The notes: a model not told the origin generated them from the sequence alone. A DNA stretch of 64,000 nucleotides from an uncultured Roseburia sp. (GCA_934317215.1 CAKREH010000001.1:124001-188000), one strand, 5' to 3'; numbered from the stretch's first letter, positions 26,949 through 36,622 are shown. A program made the numbers and translations.

Positions 26949-28547
26949 TTATTCCCACTCCTCGTTCAGCCAGTTGCGTAATAATGAAGCCGCCGCTTCC
27001 GGATTGTCTTCCACAAATTTTTCAATCAGTATACGGGTTTCAGATTTTTCATTGTATCCGATATCCTGCATTTCTTCCTGGCTTTCTTTTGTTGATTCAA
27101 GCAGACTCTCAACAGAAAGTTCCGGCTCGATCTCTGCCACTTTTTCTTTTCTGGTACTGCGGAACACCACATAACCTAAAAGAAGAAGAATCAGTACCAC
27201 AAGTACGATCTGTAAATAATCAGAAGCGCTTCTTCCGCCGGAAGAATACTGGAAAACCGGTTCTTCCTGTGCAATGATGGTAATCTTGTCTGTCGGGATT
27301 CCTGTCGCATTAGAAATCATCGTGATATATTCCGGATCAACAGTGATCGCTGTCGGGTCACTATTTGCCGCAACATACTCATCAAATGTCATGTTATCAA
27401 GTGCTCCGGATGCACGCAGTGTATCCTCATCATAGATACGGTATTTTGTTGCCACCAGAGAAACAGAAGAATTTGTATAATCAACTGTCCCGCCATTTGA
27501 TGACTTTTTCGTTACTTTTTCATTGTTCTGATAATTTGTGGTCGTATCTGTGACTGTACTTTTTGTATAGTTATTATCTTCAATCACATAAGAAGTGTCA
27601 TCATTAGAATCCGTTCCAGGTGTTGCAGCCGCACCACCTTCTGACTCTGACTCATACTCACTTTTGCTGCCAACCATACCATTCGTCTGTCCATCCGGTG
27701 CATAGTATTCATGTGTCGCTTCTTCTGATGTATCAAAATTCATCACAAGTTCCGGTGCTACTTCCACGTGGTCAAATAAAGAAGAACCCACCATAACATC
27801 TTTTACTTTGCTCTTTACCAGATTCTCTGCTTTTGACTTTACAGAAAGCTGGCTGTTTGCAGTTCCCACATTGGTATCAGAAGAGTCTCCTGAGAATAAT
27901 ACATTAGAATTAGAATCTAAAATCTGAATATTGTCCGTGGTCTTATTACCAAGCTGTGTTGCTATGTATTTTGCAAGACCAGCTGCCTGATCCTCGTCCA
28001 TATCTCCACTTAAGGTAAGAATAACCGCCGCATAAGAGTCCTGGTCCTTTGCAAGGATTGTTCCATCATCATTTGGAATATCGAGTGTCACAGATGCGCT
28101 TTCAACATTTGACAATGTTTCTAACTGCTCTGCAAAATATTTCTGCAGATAAACTTTATATTTTTTCGTTTTATCTGCCTCTGTCGAACTGAATCCACCA
28201 TCAAAAACATTATCGATGGATGCGCCCTGACTTGGAATATCATTCTTTCCGAGTAGAATTGAAGCAGCTGCTTCATCTTTTGCATCCACATAAAAGATCA
28301 TTCCATCCTGAGACATCTGATACGAAATACTCTCACCATCCAGCAGGTCTTTCACCGTCCCTGCCTCTGCCGTCGTCTGACACTCGTGCAGTGTAACCAT
28401 GTTCGGTTTGCTGACAACTGCCGCCAGTATCGCCAGTGCAACGATGATCACTGCAATAATGCTGATCAGCAATGCTTTCTGCTTTGTATTAAATTTTTTC
28501 CACCACTCTGTAATCTTATTTAATATATTTTGCACCTGTTCCGGCAT
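26949..28547 (-). CDS. fliF: FliF, MS-ring protein
   Basis: A 532-aa MS-ring protein with two transmembrane helices (about residues 22-44 and 443-463) that flank a large extracytoplasmic domain. The N-terminal ring-building motif is visible (VTLHECQTTAEAGTVKDLLD). The cytosolic tail binds FliG. The ATG at 28547 has GGAG nine bases upstream; an earlier in-frame ATG at 28562 has none. Confidence 0.95.
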   Translation of the reverse strand: MPEQVQNILNKITEWWKKFNTKQKALLISIIAVIIVALAILAAVVSKPNMVTLHECQTTAEAGTVKDLLDGESISYQMSQDGMIFYVDAKDEAAASILLGKNDIPSQGASIDNVFDGGFSSTEADKTKKYKVYLQKYFAEQLETLSNVESASVTLDIPNDDGTILAKDQDSYAAVILTLSGDMDEDQAAGLAKYIATQLGNKTTDNIQILDSNSNVLFSGDSSDTNVGTANSQLSVKSKAENLVKSKVKDVMVGSSLFDHVEVAPELVMNFDTSEEATHEYYAPDGQTNGMVGSKSEYESESEGGAAATPGTDSNDDTSYVIEDNNYTKSTVTDTTTNYQNNEKVTKKSSNGGTVDYTNSSVSLVATKYRIYDEDTLRASGALDNMTFDEYVAANSDPTAITVDPEYITMISNATGIPTDKITIIAQEEPVFQYSSGGRSASDYLQIVLVVLILLLLGYVVFRSTRKEKVAEIEPELSVESLLESTKESQEEMQDIGYNEKSETRILIEKFVEDNPEAAASLLRNWLNEEWE

Positions 28548-28565
28548 GTTATCTGACTCCATTCA

Positions 28566-28877
28566 TTAAATTTGCATATTCATGATTTCTTTATATGCAT
28601 CCAACATTTTGTCTCTTACCGCTGTTGTATACTGAAGTGCTGTAAGCGCTTTTTTCGCTGCAATCTGCATATCATGCGGATTATCTGCCTTTCCAAGGGC
28701 AAATTCTATCTGGGCAGCTTCTGCATCATTCTGTAAATCGCTCGTTTCTGACAATACATTCATCGCCGAATCAAGTACCGACTGAAAGCTGTCATCCGAA
28801 GTATTTACAAGTCTGTTCTGTTCCGCCACCTTTTCAATATAATCTGATGTGATCCCTGTTAATGAAGTAATATCCAT
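28566..28877 (-). CDS. fliE: FliE, basal-body/MS-ring junction protein
   Basis: A 103-aa FliE with the conserved C-terminal stretch DPHDMQIA-like (here NPHDMQIAAKKALTALQYTTAVRDKMLDAYKEIM, shown in part). It joins the MS ring to the rod. Size and context are typical (flgB-flgC-fliE-fliF). Confidence 0.95.
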   Translation of the reverse strand: MDITSLTGITSDYIEKVAEQNRLVNTSDDSFQSVLDSAMNVLSETSDLQNDAEAAQIEFALGKADNPHDMQIAAKKALTALQYTTAVRDKMLDAYKEIMNMQI

Positions 28878-28895
28878 TTACCGCCATTCCTTTCC

Positions 28896-29336
28896 TTACT
28901 TACTGATGCCCAATGCAGCCTGCACCATACTTTTGGTTGCATCAAATGCTGTTGTATTTGCCTCATATGCTCTTGTCGCATCAATCAGGTTCGTCATTTC
29001 AGTTACTGTATTCACATTTGGATATGTAACATAGCCATTTTCATCTGCATCCGGATGCGATGGATCATAAACCATACGCATTTCTGTCTCATCATCCTCT
29101 TTTACAGACGTCACTTTCACGCCGTTTCCAACTGCCCTCGCTCTTGCTGTCTCATAATACTGTGAAAAAGGTGTTTCTGTCTTTTCTCCAAAAGTCACGA
29201 TCTTTCTCCGGTACGGTGTACCATCTTCTGTTCTCGTTGTATTTATATTTGCAATGTTCTGTGCAATCGTATCCATACGAAAGCGCTCTGCTGTCATACC
29301 GCTTGCGCTGATGTCAAATGCCTGAAATAATCCCAT
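28896..29336 (-). CDS. flgC: FlgC, proximal rod protein
   Basis: A 146-aa rod protein. The N-terminal helix (FDISASGMTAERFRMDTIAQ) and the conserved TRTEDGTPYRRK sequence define FlgC, and the C-terminal helix ends in NTTAFDATKSMVQAALGI. It lies between flgB and fliE. Confidence 0.96.
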   Translation of the reverse strand: MGLFQAFDISASGMTAERFRMDTIAQNIANINTTRTEDGTPYRRKIVTFGEKTETPFSQYYETARARAVGNGVKVTSVKEDDETEMRMVYDPSHPDADENGYVTYPNVNTVTEMTNLIDATRAYEANTTAFDATKSMVQAALGISK

Positions 29337-29409
29337 ATAACTTCCATCCTTTGTTTCTTTTTTAATTTCTTATCCGTAACAGCCGAACATCAATCCGGCA
29401 TATACTTTA

Positions 29410-29805
29410 TTATTTTAAAACCGTCTGCATTCTTGAAAAATTGTTTGTTATCGCCGTTGTCAAAAGCTGATATCTCAGTGATTCAGAAGCCAGTTCCGCG
29501 TTTTCTGTGTTTTCATCCACATTATTGCGGTCAAGACGATAAGAATAATTTGCCGCATCCGTATAAGATGTCGTTGTAAGTTTTCCAAGATTCTGATTCA
29601 GTTCCCTTACCTTTTTATCAAGGCTGCTGTATTTTGTTCTGCCAAGTTCCTTCTGCAATACGGACTCAAAGTCAACATCCTGTCTCTTGTATCCAGGTGT
29701 GTCTATATTTGCAATATTATTGGTTATCACATTCTCACGCATCCAGCTTGCATCAGCCGCTTTATCAAGTATATTTGTATAGTCAAATGCATTTGTTGTA
29801 AACAT
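29410..29805 (-). CDS. flgB: FlgB, proximal rod protein; first gene of the fla/che operon
   Basis: A 131-aa rod protein with the flagellar N-terminal motif (NVITNNIANIDTPGYKRQDVDFE). The start at 29805 (MFTTNAFDY) is set by AGGAG seven bases upstream; an upstream ATG at 29826 lies too close to the promoter. A promoter lies about 40 bp before it, and the codY terminator lies further upstream, so this is the operon start. Confidence 0.94.
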   Translation of the reverse strand: MFTTNAFDYTNILDKAADASWMRENVITNNIANIDTPGYKRQDVDFESVLQKELGRTKYSSLDKKVRELNQNLGKLTTTSYTDAANYSYRLDRNNVDENTENAELASESLRYQLLTTAITNNFSRMQTVLK

Positions 29806-29850
29806 ACTGTTGCTCCTTTCATGCACTACTTTTCTATATTATTCTATTTT

Positions 29851-29878
29851 ATTATAAAATATCTCAAAAAAAACACAA
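29851..29878 (-). promoter_or_regulatory. fla/che operon promoter
   Basis: Minus-strand TTGTGT, 16-bp spacer containing a T-run, TATAAT (perfect -10). The start point would be near 29844, about 38 nt upstream of the flgB ATG. The pattern is sigma-A-like; no sigma-D (TAAA...GCCGATAA) pattern was found in this gap. Confidence 0.6.
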
Positions 29879-30041
29879 GAGTTTTTTGTTTTTTTTCATG
29901 TTTTTTCCCTTATCTTGTATTATTTTACGATTTAGTGTACTTCAATTTGTCCTTATCTTTCATATTTCTCTCTTTTTCGACATTTTCTGCGTTTTTTCAG
30001 TGTATGTATCTTCCAGATATCACACAGTGTTCCCTATAAAA

Positions 30042-30078
30042 AAGGAATTTGCCACGCCCAAAGCACAACAAATTCCTT
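30042..30078 (-). terminator. codY terminator
   Basis: A perfect 10-bp stem (AAGGAATTTG and complement), 17-nt loop, then a T-run on the minus strand, immediately after codY. It should separate codY from the fla/che operon. The 200 bp between here and flgB are AT-rich and hold only the promoter. Confidence 0.9.
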
Positions 30079-30084
30079 CTCGTT

Positions 30085-30870
30085 TCAGCCATTCTTATGA
30101 TTTTCTTTTTTTATTTTATCCAGTTCGTCAAACACTACATCATTTAAAACTTTGATATATGTTCCTTTCATTCCGGAAGACCTCGACTCAATCACGCCTG
30201 CACTTTCAAATTTCCGAAGTGCGTTTACGATTACAGATCTTGTAATACCAACGCGGTCTGCAATTTTACTTGCAACAAGGATTCCCTCCTTGCCATCCAT
30301 TTCATCAAAGATGTGTGTGATCGCCTCTAACTCTGAAAAAGACAATGTGCTGATCGCAGATTTTACAATCTGAACTTTTCTTGTCTCTTCCGCATTTTCT
30401 TCATTTACGGAACGCATCATTTCAAGTCCGACCACCGTTGTTCCATATTCACTCAATATAATGTCATCTATATCATACTGACGATTCCCGCGATATACAA
30501 ATAATGTTCCCAGTCGTTCTCCCGCAATATCAATCGGCGTGATGATTGCTGTATATTTTTTTACATCATCCACAAATCCAAGTGTTTCAAGATTCACATT
30601 TTCTTTTGTGGACAGGATTCCAAGCAAACGTTCATTTAAAAGCGGGTCGATAAACCCCCCTACTTCGTCCACAATTAATTCATTGATTTCTTCCACACCC
30701 TGACGCACTCCTGTCCCAAGTACTTTTCCTTTTTTACTGATGACCAGGATATTTGATTCCAGTATTTCTTTTAATACATCACATATATCATTAAATACCA
30801 CTTTGGAAGAATTATTATTATGAAGCAATTTATTGATTTTTCTTGTTTTATCTAACAACTGAACACTCAT
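30085..30870 (-). CDS. codY: CodY, GTP/branched-chain amino acid-sensing repressor
   Basis: A 261-aa global regulator. The N-terminal GAF domain binds branched-chain amino acids in the family, and the C-terminal winged helix shows VASKIADRVGITRSVIVNAL. AGGAGG precedes the ATG. It lies between topA and the flagellar operon; in related genomes CodY links nutrient status to many genes, and flagellar control by it is possible but not shown here. A candidate CodY box lies in its own promoter. Confidence 0.95.
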   Translation of the reverse strand: MSVQLLDKTRKINKLLHNNNSSKVVFNDICDVLKEILESNILVISKKGKVLGTGVRQGVEEINELIVDEVGGFIDPLLNERLLGILSTKENVNLETLGFVDDVKKYTAIITPIDIAGERLGTLFVYRGNRQYDIDDIILSEYGTTVVGLEMMRSVNEENAEETRKVQIVKSAISTLSFSELEAITHIFDEMDGKEGILVASKIADRVGITRSVIVNALRKFESAGVIESRSSGMKGTYIKVLNDVVFDELDKIKKENHKNG

Positions 30871-30915
30871 AATACGTGCCTCCTGACTACATATACGTCT
30901 TTCATGATGTCTTAT

Positions 30916-30944
30916 ATTTTATCACGTCAATTCTGAAAATTCAA
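30916..30944 (-). promoter_or_regulatory. codY promoter with candidate CodY box
   Basis: Minus-strand TTGAAT, 17-bp spacer, TAAAAT. The spacer and -35 box overlap AATTTTCAGAATT (30929-30941), a partial match to the CodY box AATTTTCWGAAAATT (first 11 positions agree). Binding there would block the promoter, so autorepression is likely. The site lies 34 bp past the topA stop. Confidence 0.6.
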
Positions 30945-30977
30945 TATTTCCAATATATTTTCCATAAAATTATTTCA

Positions 30978-33065
30978 TTATTCGGAATCTTTTTCAACAT
31001 TTTTACGATCTGTCACATAACCGCATTGTTCATCTGCACATACGACTTTGTTTCCTTTGATCACCATATAACCGCCGCATTTTGGACATTTCTCTGCAAC
31101 AGGTCTTGACCAGCTCATAAAATCGCATTCCGGATTATCCTCACACCCGAAATATTTTCTTCCTTTTTTTGTTTTGCGGAGCACAACCTCCTTGCCGCAT
31201 TTCGGACATGTAACCCCGATTTTTTCAAGATAAGGTTTTGTATTCCGGCATTCCGGGAATCCCGGGCACGCAAGGAATTTACCATGCGGGCCATATTTCA
31301 CCACCATATTCCTGCCACAGACATCACAGACAACATCTGTCACTTCATCTTCTATCTTTACTTTTTCCAGATCTTTCTGTGCTGCCTTCACTGCCTCGTC
31401 AAGATCCGGATAGAAATTGCGCACCACTGTCTTCCAGTTTACATTTCCTTCTTCGACACCATCCAGCAGTGATTCCATATTTGCAGTAAAATGTTCATCC
31501 ACAATACTTGGAAATGATTCTTTCATAATCTGATTGACCACTTCTCCAAGTTCTGTCACATACAGATTTTTTGCTTCCTTGACAATGTACCGTCTGCCAA
31601 GCAGCGTTGTGATAGTAGGTGAATAAGTACTCGGACGACCAATTCCCAGTTCCTCCAGTGTTTTCACCAGAGATGCCTCGGTATAGTGTGCCGGAGGCTG
31701 GGTAAAATGCTGTTTTTCATCGAACTCTTTTAATCCAAGCACCGTATTTTCATCGATAGAACCTACCAGAACGTTATTCTCTGCTTTTTCATCGTCATCA
31801 CTTGTATACACTGACATAAATCCGTCAAATGCAATTTTCGATGCAGACACTGTAAACCGGTATTCTCCTGCTCCGATCTTTACGTTCGTTGTCTCATAAA
31901 CCGCCTGCGCCATTCTGCTTGCCGTAAAACGTTTCCAGATCAACTGGTAAAGGCGGAACTGATCACGCGACAATGACTCTTTTACCATGACCGGCATACG
32001 GTTAATATCAGATGGGCGGATTGCCTCATGTGCATCCTGTATTTTAGCGCCATTCTTTTTCGTCGTCTTTTCACCTGCGATATAGTTTTCGCCATAATTT
32101 CCGGCAATATATTCCCGTGCCTGTGCATCAGCCTCATCTGAAATACGTACGGAATCCGTTCTTAAGTAAGTGATAAGACCAACTGTCCCCTGTCCTTTGA
32201 CATCAACACCTTCGTACAGCTGCTGTGCAATCCGCATAGTCTTTGAAATTGGGAAATTAAGTGCCTTAGATGCTTCCTGCTGCAGCGTACTGGTCGTAAA
32301 TGGGAGCGGAGCCTTTTTCACCCGTTCTCCTTTTTTTACTTCTAAAACATGAAATTCCTCTCTCTGTATCTCTGCCATAATGCGGTCTGCCTGCTCTTTA
32401 CTGGAAATTGTCAGTTTTCCATTCTCATTCCCATAAAATTTCGCAAGCAGTGTTTTTTTCTCACCTTTTACGGATAATTCTGCATCCAGCGTCCAGTATT
32501 CCTCCGGGATAAATGCGTTAATCTCATCTTCACGGTCACAGATAATGCGAAGCGCAACAGACTGGACACGCCCCGCACTAAGTCCTCTTTTTACTTTTGC
32601 CCATAGTAGCGGACTGATCTCATATCCTACCAGACGATCCAGAATTCGTCTGGTTTGCTGTGCATCCACAAGATTCATATCAATTTTGCGCGGTTCTTTT
32701 AAGGATGCTTTCACTGCATTCTGTGTAATTTCATTAAAAGTGATCCTCTGTGCATTCTTATCATCTAATTTCAGTGCCTGGCTCAGATGCCATGAAATCG
32801 CCTCTCCCTCACGGTCGGGGTCAGTCGCGAGATAAACTTTATCTGCTTTTTTTGCTTCCTTACGCAGCTTTGCCAGGATATCTCCCTTTCCACGAATCGT
32901 AATATATTTTGGTTCAAAATCATTCTCTGTATCAATTCCCATCTGGCTTTTCGGCAGATCTCTCACATGTCCGTTTGATGCCACTACTTCATAATTTTTC
33001 CCCAGAAATTTTTTTATTGTTTTTACCTTTGCGGGCGACTCCACAATAACAAGATACTTTGCCAT
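30978..33065 (-). CDS. topA: TopA, DNA topoisomerase I
   Basis: A 695-aa type IA topoisomerase that relaxes negative supercoils. The N-terminal Toprim domain starts KYLVIVESPAKV. The active-site Tyr lies in GLITYLRTDSVRIS. Three C-terminal Cys4 zinc-binding units are visible (CDVCG...C, CPKCG...C, CPKCGGY...C). The ATG at 33065 is preceded by AAAGGAG; a longer form from 33116 would lack a start signal. Part of a comM-dprA-topA series. Confidence 0.96.
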   Translation of the reverse strand: MAKYLVIVESPAKVKTIKKFLGKNYEVVASNGHVRDLPKSQMGIDTENDFEPKYITIRGKGDILAKLRKEAKKADKVYLATDPDREGEAISWHLSQALKLDDKNAQRITFNEITQNAVKASLKEPRKIDMNLVDAQQTRRILDRLVGYEISPLLWAKVKRGLSAGRVQSVALRIICDREDEINAFIPEEYWTLDAELSVKGEKKTLLAKFYGNENGKLTISSKEQADRIMAEIQREEFHVLEVKKGERVKKAPLPFTTSTLQQEASKALNFPISKTMRIAQQLYEGVDVKGQGTVGLITYLRTDSVRISDEADAQAREYIAGNYGENYIAGEKTTKKNGAKIQDAHEAIRPSDINRMPVMVKESLSRDQFRLYQLIWKRFTASRMAQAVYETTNVKIGAGEYRFTVSASKIAFDGFMSVYTSDDDEKAENNVLVGSIDENTVLGLKEFDEKQHFTQPPAHYTEASLVKTLEELGIGRPSTYSPTITTLLGRRYIVKEAKNLYVTELGEVVNQIMKESFPSIVDEHFTANMESLLDGVEEGNVNWKTVVRNFYPDLDEAVKAAQKDLEKVKIEDEVTDVVCDVCGRNMVVKYGPHGKFLACPGFPECRNTKPYLEKIGVTCPKCGKEVVLRKTKKGRKYFGCEDNPECDFMSWSRPVAEKCPKCGGYMVIKGNKVVCADEQCGYVTDRKNVEKDSE

Positions 33066-33180
33066 GCATCCATCTCCTTTTATTTCTGACAATAGACCAG
33101 TCCGCCATGCGCACATTCCCTATTGTTTCTGACAACAATCCTGTTCTTCTTATATGGATTGTCATATCTAACAATTTCTT

Positions 33181-34266
33181 TTAAATTTTTCTGATATAAT
33201 AATTTTTAACCGTCTCGGTAATAAACCCTTTTTGCAGAAGTCTGGCAAGAATGTCCATCATTTCCGGTACTGATATACCAGTCTTCCCTAAAAGCTCCCC
33301 GACGTTTTTCGGTCGTAAACTTAGACAACTATACACCAGTCGCTCATCTTTTTCAAGTAATAAATTTTTTAAATTCTCTTCTCCGGTGTTTATCTCCCAC
33401 TGCAATTCCAGTTCTTTCAAGAATTCATCTATGTCAGAAATAATCCCGGCACCCTGTCTTATCAGATTGTTACACCCCTCACTCAAAGTATCATACATAC
33501 GTCCCGGCACCGCATAAATATCCTTCCCCTGTTCTAACGCATAATCCGCTGTAATAAGTGATCCGCTCTTTATCTTTGCCTCAACAATTACCACCACATC
33601 CGCAAGGCCTGCAATGATCCGGTTTCTTGCCGGAAAAAGTGGTGCAGACGGATTTGTTCCCGGTGGATATTCTGAAATGACTGCACCGTTTTTTTCAAGT
33701 ATCTCCTGATATATTCTGATATTTGACTTTGGATAGCAGATATCTACCCCGCAGCCTAACACCGCACATGTATATCCGTTTTTACCCAGTGCACCTGTAT
33801 GCCCGCAGCCATCAACACCTGATGCCATGCCGCTTACAACCCACGCGCCCGCTGCTGCAAGTTTTCCTGCGATTTTTTCCGCCACAGATCTGCCATAGGC
33901 AGAGCAGCGGCGCGCACCCACGATCGCCACTGTCTTTTTATTCCACTCCTGTGGCATAGTCCCTTTTACATACAGACTGTACGGTGCATCCGGAATTGTG
34001 GCAAGACGTTGCGGAAATAGCTGTTCTTCTCTGGACAAAAAGAAAATTCCTTTTTCTGCCATGTTTTCGTACTCTGTATCATAATCTCTTTTTTTGCTCT
34101 CCATAATCCCTGCAGCATGCTTTTCTTCCACCCCTGGTATCAGAAGAAGCTGTTTTTCTGTTAGTCCATAAACTTCCCGCGCACTTCCCACTGCACCGAT
34201 CAGTCTGTTTCTGGTGCGTATTCCAATTCCCGGGATATTAGAAAGCCAGTATGCATAATTGATCAA
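33181..34266 (-). CDS. dprA: DprA (Smf), DNA-processing protein
   Basis: A 361-aa DprA/Smf protein that loads RecA on single-stranded DNA during transformation. The Rossmann-type core is visible: GARRCSAYGRSVAEKIAGKL, then VSGMASGVDGCGHTGAL and a PVPG-like AVPGRMYD. A short N-terminal helix-hairpin segment precedes it and a small winged-helix-like domain follows. It overlaps comM by 4 bp, so coupling is expected. Confidence 0.95.
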   Translation of the reverse strand: MINYAYWLSNIPGIGIRTRNRLIGAVGSAREVYGLTEKQLLLIPGVEEKHAAGIMESKKRDYDTEYENMAEKGIFFLSREEQLFPQRLATIPDAPYSLYVKGTMPQEWNKKTVAIVGARRCSAYGRSVAEKIAGKLAAAGAWVVSGMASGVDGCGHTGALGKNGYTCAVLGCGVDICYPKSNIRIYQEILEKNGAVISEYPPGTNPSAPLFPARNRIIAGLADVVVIVEAKIKSGSLITADYALEQGKDIYAVPGRMYDTLSEGCNNLIRQGAGIISDIDEFLKELELQWEINTGEENLKNLLLEKDERLVYSCLSLRPKNVGELLGKTGISVPEMMDILARLLQKGFITETVKNYYIRKI

Positions 34267-35789
34267 TCCATCCCCTCCCAGAATTTTTTATCAATATTTC
34301 TGTAGCAAAGTGCCTCGTTTAAATGGCTCATTTTTATCTGTTCGCTTTCATCCATATCTGCCAGTGTACGCGCCACACGCAGTATCTTATGGTACGTGCG
34401 GGCAGTCAGATGCAATTTGTCATACATTTGTTCCATGTAAATTTCCTGTTTTTTGTCAAGCTTACAATATTCAAAAATCCGCGAAGACGGAATATGACTG
34501 TTAAAGCAAAAATTTTCTCCCCGATACCGGATTTTTTGTATTTCCTGCGTGCGCACAACACGTGCTCGAATTTCTTCAGTTTTTTCACTTTTTCCGGTAT
34601 TATAAAGATCCCGAAATCTGACCTGTGGAACTTCCACACAAATGTCGATCCGGTCCAAAAGCGGTCTGCTGACCTTCCGCAAATACCGGTCAATCGCAGC
34701 CGATGTACAGGTACATCTTTGCATGTCCGGATAATACCCGCATTTGCAGGGATTCATTGCCGCCACAAGCATAAAATCAGCCGGATATTCATAACTTGCA
34801 TTCAGCCTTGCTATACAGATTTTTTTCTCCTCCATCGGCTGTCTTAATATCTCTAAAGTTTCCCGTTGAAATTCTGTCAGTTCGTCCAAAAACAAGATTC
34901 CTTTATGCGCCAGTGAAATTTCTCCCGGTTTTGGCACTGCACCACCTCCTGCAAGTCCCTGCGGTGTGATCGTGTGATGCGGTGCCCGAAATGGTCTCTC
35001 CCGCATCAATCCTTTTTTGTGCTCTAAAAGCCCACAGACACTGTATATTTCAGAAAGTTCCATGCGTTCTTTTGCATTTAATGGTGGTAAAATTCCAGGG
35101 ATCCGCTCTGCGATCATTGTTTTTCCCGCTCCCGGAGGACCGACAAAAAGCAGGTTATGCATTCCTGAAACAGCCGTTTCACAGGCACGTTTCACCAATA
35201 CCTGACCGTTCACATCCGCAAAGTCCAAAATTTCCATCTGCATTTCTTCTATATTATATAGAGTATCAAAACACTCTCCATTTCCATTTAAAACATTAAC
35301 AGCATCTGAAAGATTTTTTACGGCAAACACCTGCATGTCCGATACCAATGCCGCCTCTCCTGCATTTCCCCATGGAACCATGCATTTTTTCATCCCTCTC
35401 TCTTTTGCCTCTGCCACCATTGGCAAAATTCCATTTACCGGCTGCACCTTTCCATTTAATCCAACCTCTCCCGCCACAAAGTATTCTCCGACTATTTCCT
35501 GTCTGATGTACCCGAATGCGGTAAGAACTGCAACTGCAACCGGAAGATCAAACCCGGAACCGGATTTTCTGATATTCGCAGGCGTAAAATTAATTGTAAT
35601 ATGCTTTGGAGGCAGAACATAGCCACAGTTTTTCAATGCTGTACGCACTCTTTCTCTTGCTTCCTGTACCTCTGAAGCAAGAAATCCCACCATTTCAAAC
35701 ATAGGCAGCCCATCACTCACATCTGCTTCCACAGAAACAGGTATACTCTGGATCCCATGTATGATTGCTGTTGATACAATACTATACAA
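34263..35789 (-). CDS. ComM/YifB, Mg-chelatase-like AAA+ ATPase
   Basis: A 508-aa AAA+ protein. The N-terminal ChlI-like domain is followed by the ATPase with Walker A (VGPPGAGKTMIAERI) and Walker B (ILFLDELTEF), then CxCG-type cysteines (NPCKCGYYPDMQRCTC). Family members are hexameric helicases that promote branch migration in transformation. Together with dprA it suggests DNA uptake or recombination functions; no other competence genes are in the window. Confidence 0.92.
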   Translation of the reverse strand: MYSIVSTAIIHGIQSIPVSVEADVSDGLPMFEMVGFLASEVQEARERVRTALKNCGYVLPPKHITINFTPANIRKSGSGFDLPVAVAVLTAFGYIRQEIVGEYFVAGEVGLNGKVQPVNGILPMVAEAKERGMKKCMVPWGNAGEAALVSDMQVFAVKNLSDAVNVLNGNGECFDTLYNIEEMQMEILDFADVNGQVLVKRACETAVSGMHNLLFVGPPGAGKTMIAERIPGILPPLNAKERMELSEIYSVCGLLEHKKGLMRERPFRAPHHTITPQGLAGGGAVPKPGEISLAHKGILFLDELTEFQRETLEILRQPMEEKKICIARLNASYEYPADFMLVAAMNPCKCGYYPDMQRCTCTSAAIDRYLRKVSRPLLDRIDICVEVPQVRFRDLYNTGKSEKTEEIRARVVRTQEIQKIRYRGENFCFNSHIPSSRIFEYCKLDKKQEIYMEQMYDKLHLTARTYHKILRVARTLADMDESEQIKMSHLNEALCYRNIDKKFWEGMD

Positions 35790-35998
35790 CGTATTCCTCC
35801 TTTTTATTCATTTTTTCTGACTCATCTGATGATCACAGCAGAAATGCTGCAACTGATCTGCACCTGCATATGCCAGCCGGTGCATCTGACAACTGAGCAG
35901 TCTGTGCTCAGTTTCCTGAACTTTATACAAATCCGAACATAAGGCGGCGACATCCGCCGTCGCCTAAGTATAACACATTCATAGTAGCAAGTACAACC
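35790..35998. other. Structured intergenic region between comM and the sigma factor gene
   Basis: A 209-bp gap with two stem-loops: AACTGAGCA and complement around GTCTG (35891-35913), and a GC-rich GGCGAC/GTCGCC stem (35946-35964). The second may be a weak terminator for the sigma gene, but no clear T-run follows. The comM promoter should lie here but could not be placed. Confidence 0.4.
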
Positions 35999-36622
35999 TT
36001 ATTCGCAAAAACTTTTTTTTAATTTATCCAGCGCCTTTTTTTCAATACGTGAAACGTAAGAACGTGAAATCCCAACCGCGGAAGCAATTTCCCTCTGCGT
36101 CATCGCCTTATTTCCAAATAATCCGTACCGGTGTACAATAATATACAGTTCCCGTTCCTGCAGCACTTTTGGAACCAGTACAAGAAGCTTTTCAATCTGT
36201 CTTGTACGTTCCATCATCTCCACAACATCCGGCTCCTCACTCTCTACAATATCAAGCAGATGGATCTGGTTTCCCTCTTTATCCATACCGATCGGTTCAT
36301 ATAACGATACTTCACGCGACACTTTCTTTTTTGCACGAAAATACATCAGAAGTTCATTGTCGATACACCTGGCTGCATAAGTTGCAAGCCTGCTCCCGTA
36401 ATCTTCCTTGTAGGTTGCGATCGCTTTCATCAGTCCTATCGTTCCAATCGAGATCAGATCCTCCATATCTTCTTCTGAGTTCTGATATTTTTTCGCCACA
36501 TGTGCAACCAGCCGCATATTGTGAAGTGTCAGTTCGTTTCTTGCTTCAAGGCTACCTTTTTTTAATTTTTTCAGGCATTCGTTTTCCTGCTCTGGCGTAA
36601 GTGGGGATAAGAATGTTTTCAA
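35999..36622 (-). CDS. SigK-type sigma factor
   Basis: A 207-aa sigma-70-family protein. Region 2 shows DLISIGTIGLMKAIATYKEDYGSRLATYAARCIDNELLMYFR; (only part is needed) and region 4 ends with REIASAVGISRSYVSRIEKKALDKLKK. This is closest to the sporulation factor SigK, which controls late mother-cell genes including coat genes. It starts with TTG at 36622, with AAGGTG upstream. It has no long pro-sequence, unlike the pro-SigK of Bacillus. It supports a sporulation programme together with cotJABC. Confidence 0.85.
   Translation of the reverse strand: MKTFLSPLTPEQENECLKKLKKGSLEARNELTLHNMRLVAHVAKKYQNSEEDMEDLISIGTIGLMKAIATYKEDYGSRLATYAARCIDNELLMYFRAKKKVSREVSLYEPIGMDKEGNQIHLLDIVESEEPDVVEMMERTRQIEKLLVLVPKVLQERELYIIVHRYGLFGNKAMTQREIASAVGISRSYVSRIEKKALDKLKKSFCE

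Noticed and set aside
29827..30041. Sigma-D-type or CodY-controlled promoter in front of flgB
   Set aside because: No TAAA...GCCGATAA pattern. The best CodY-like sequence (near 29980) matches only about 8 of 15 positions.
33066..33180. Two similar 20-bp stretches upstream of topA, both coding for TGLLSE in different frames
   Set aside because: Similarity is about 16 of 20, there is no start signal, and the upstream extension of topA is not supported. Probably an old local duplication.
35946..35964. GC-rich stem after the sigma gene as a firm terminator
   Set aside because: Stem of only 6 bp, with competing pairings and no T-run in either direction.
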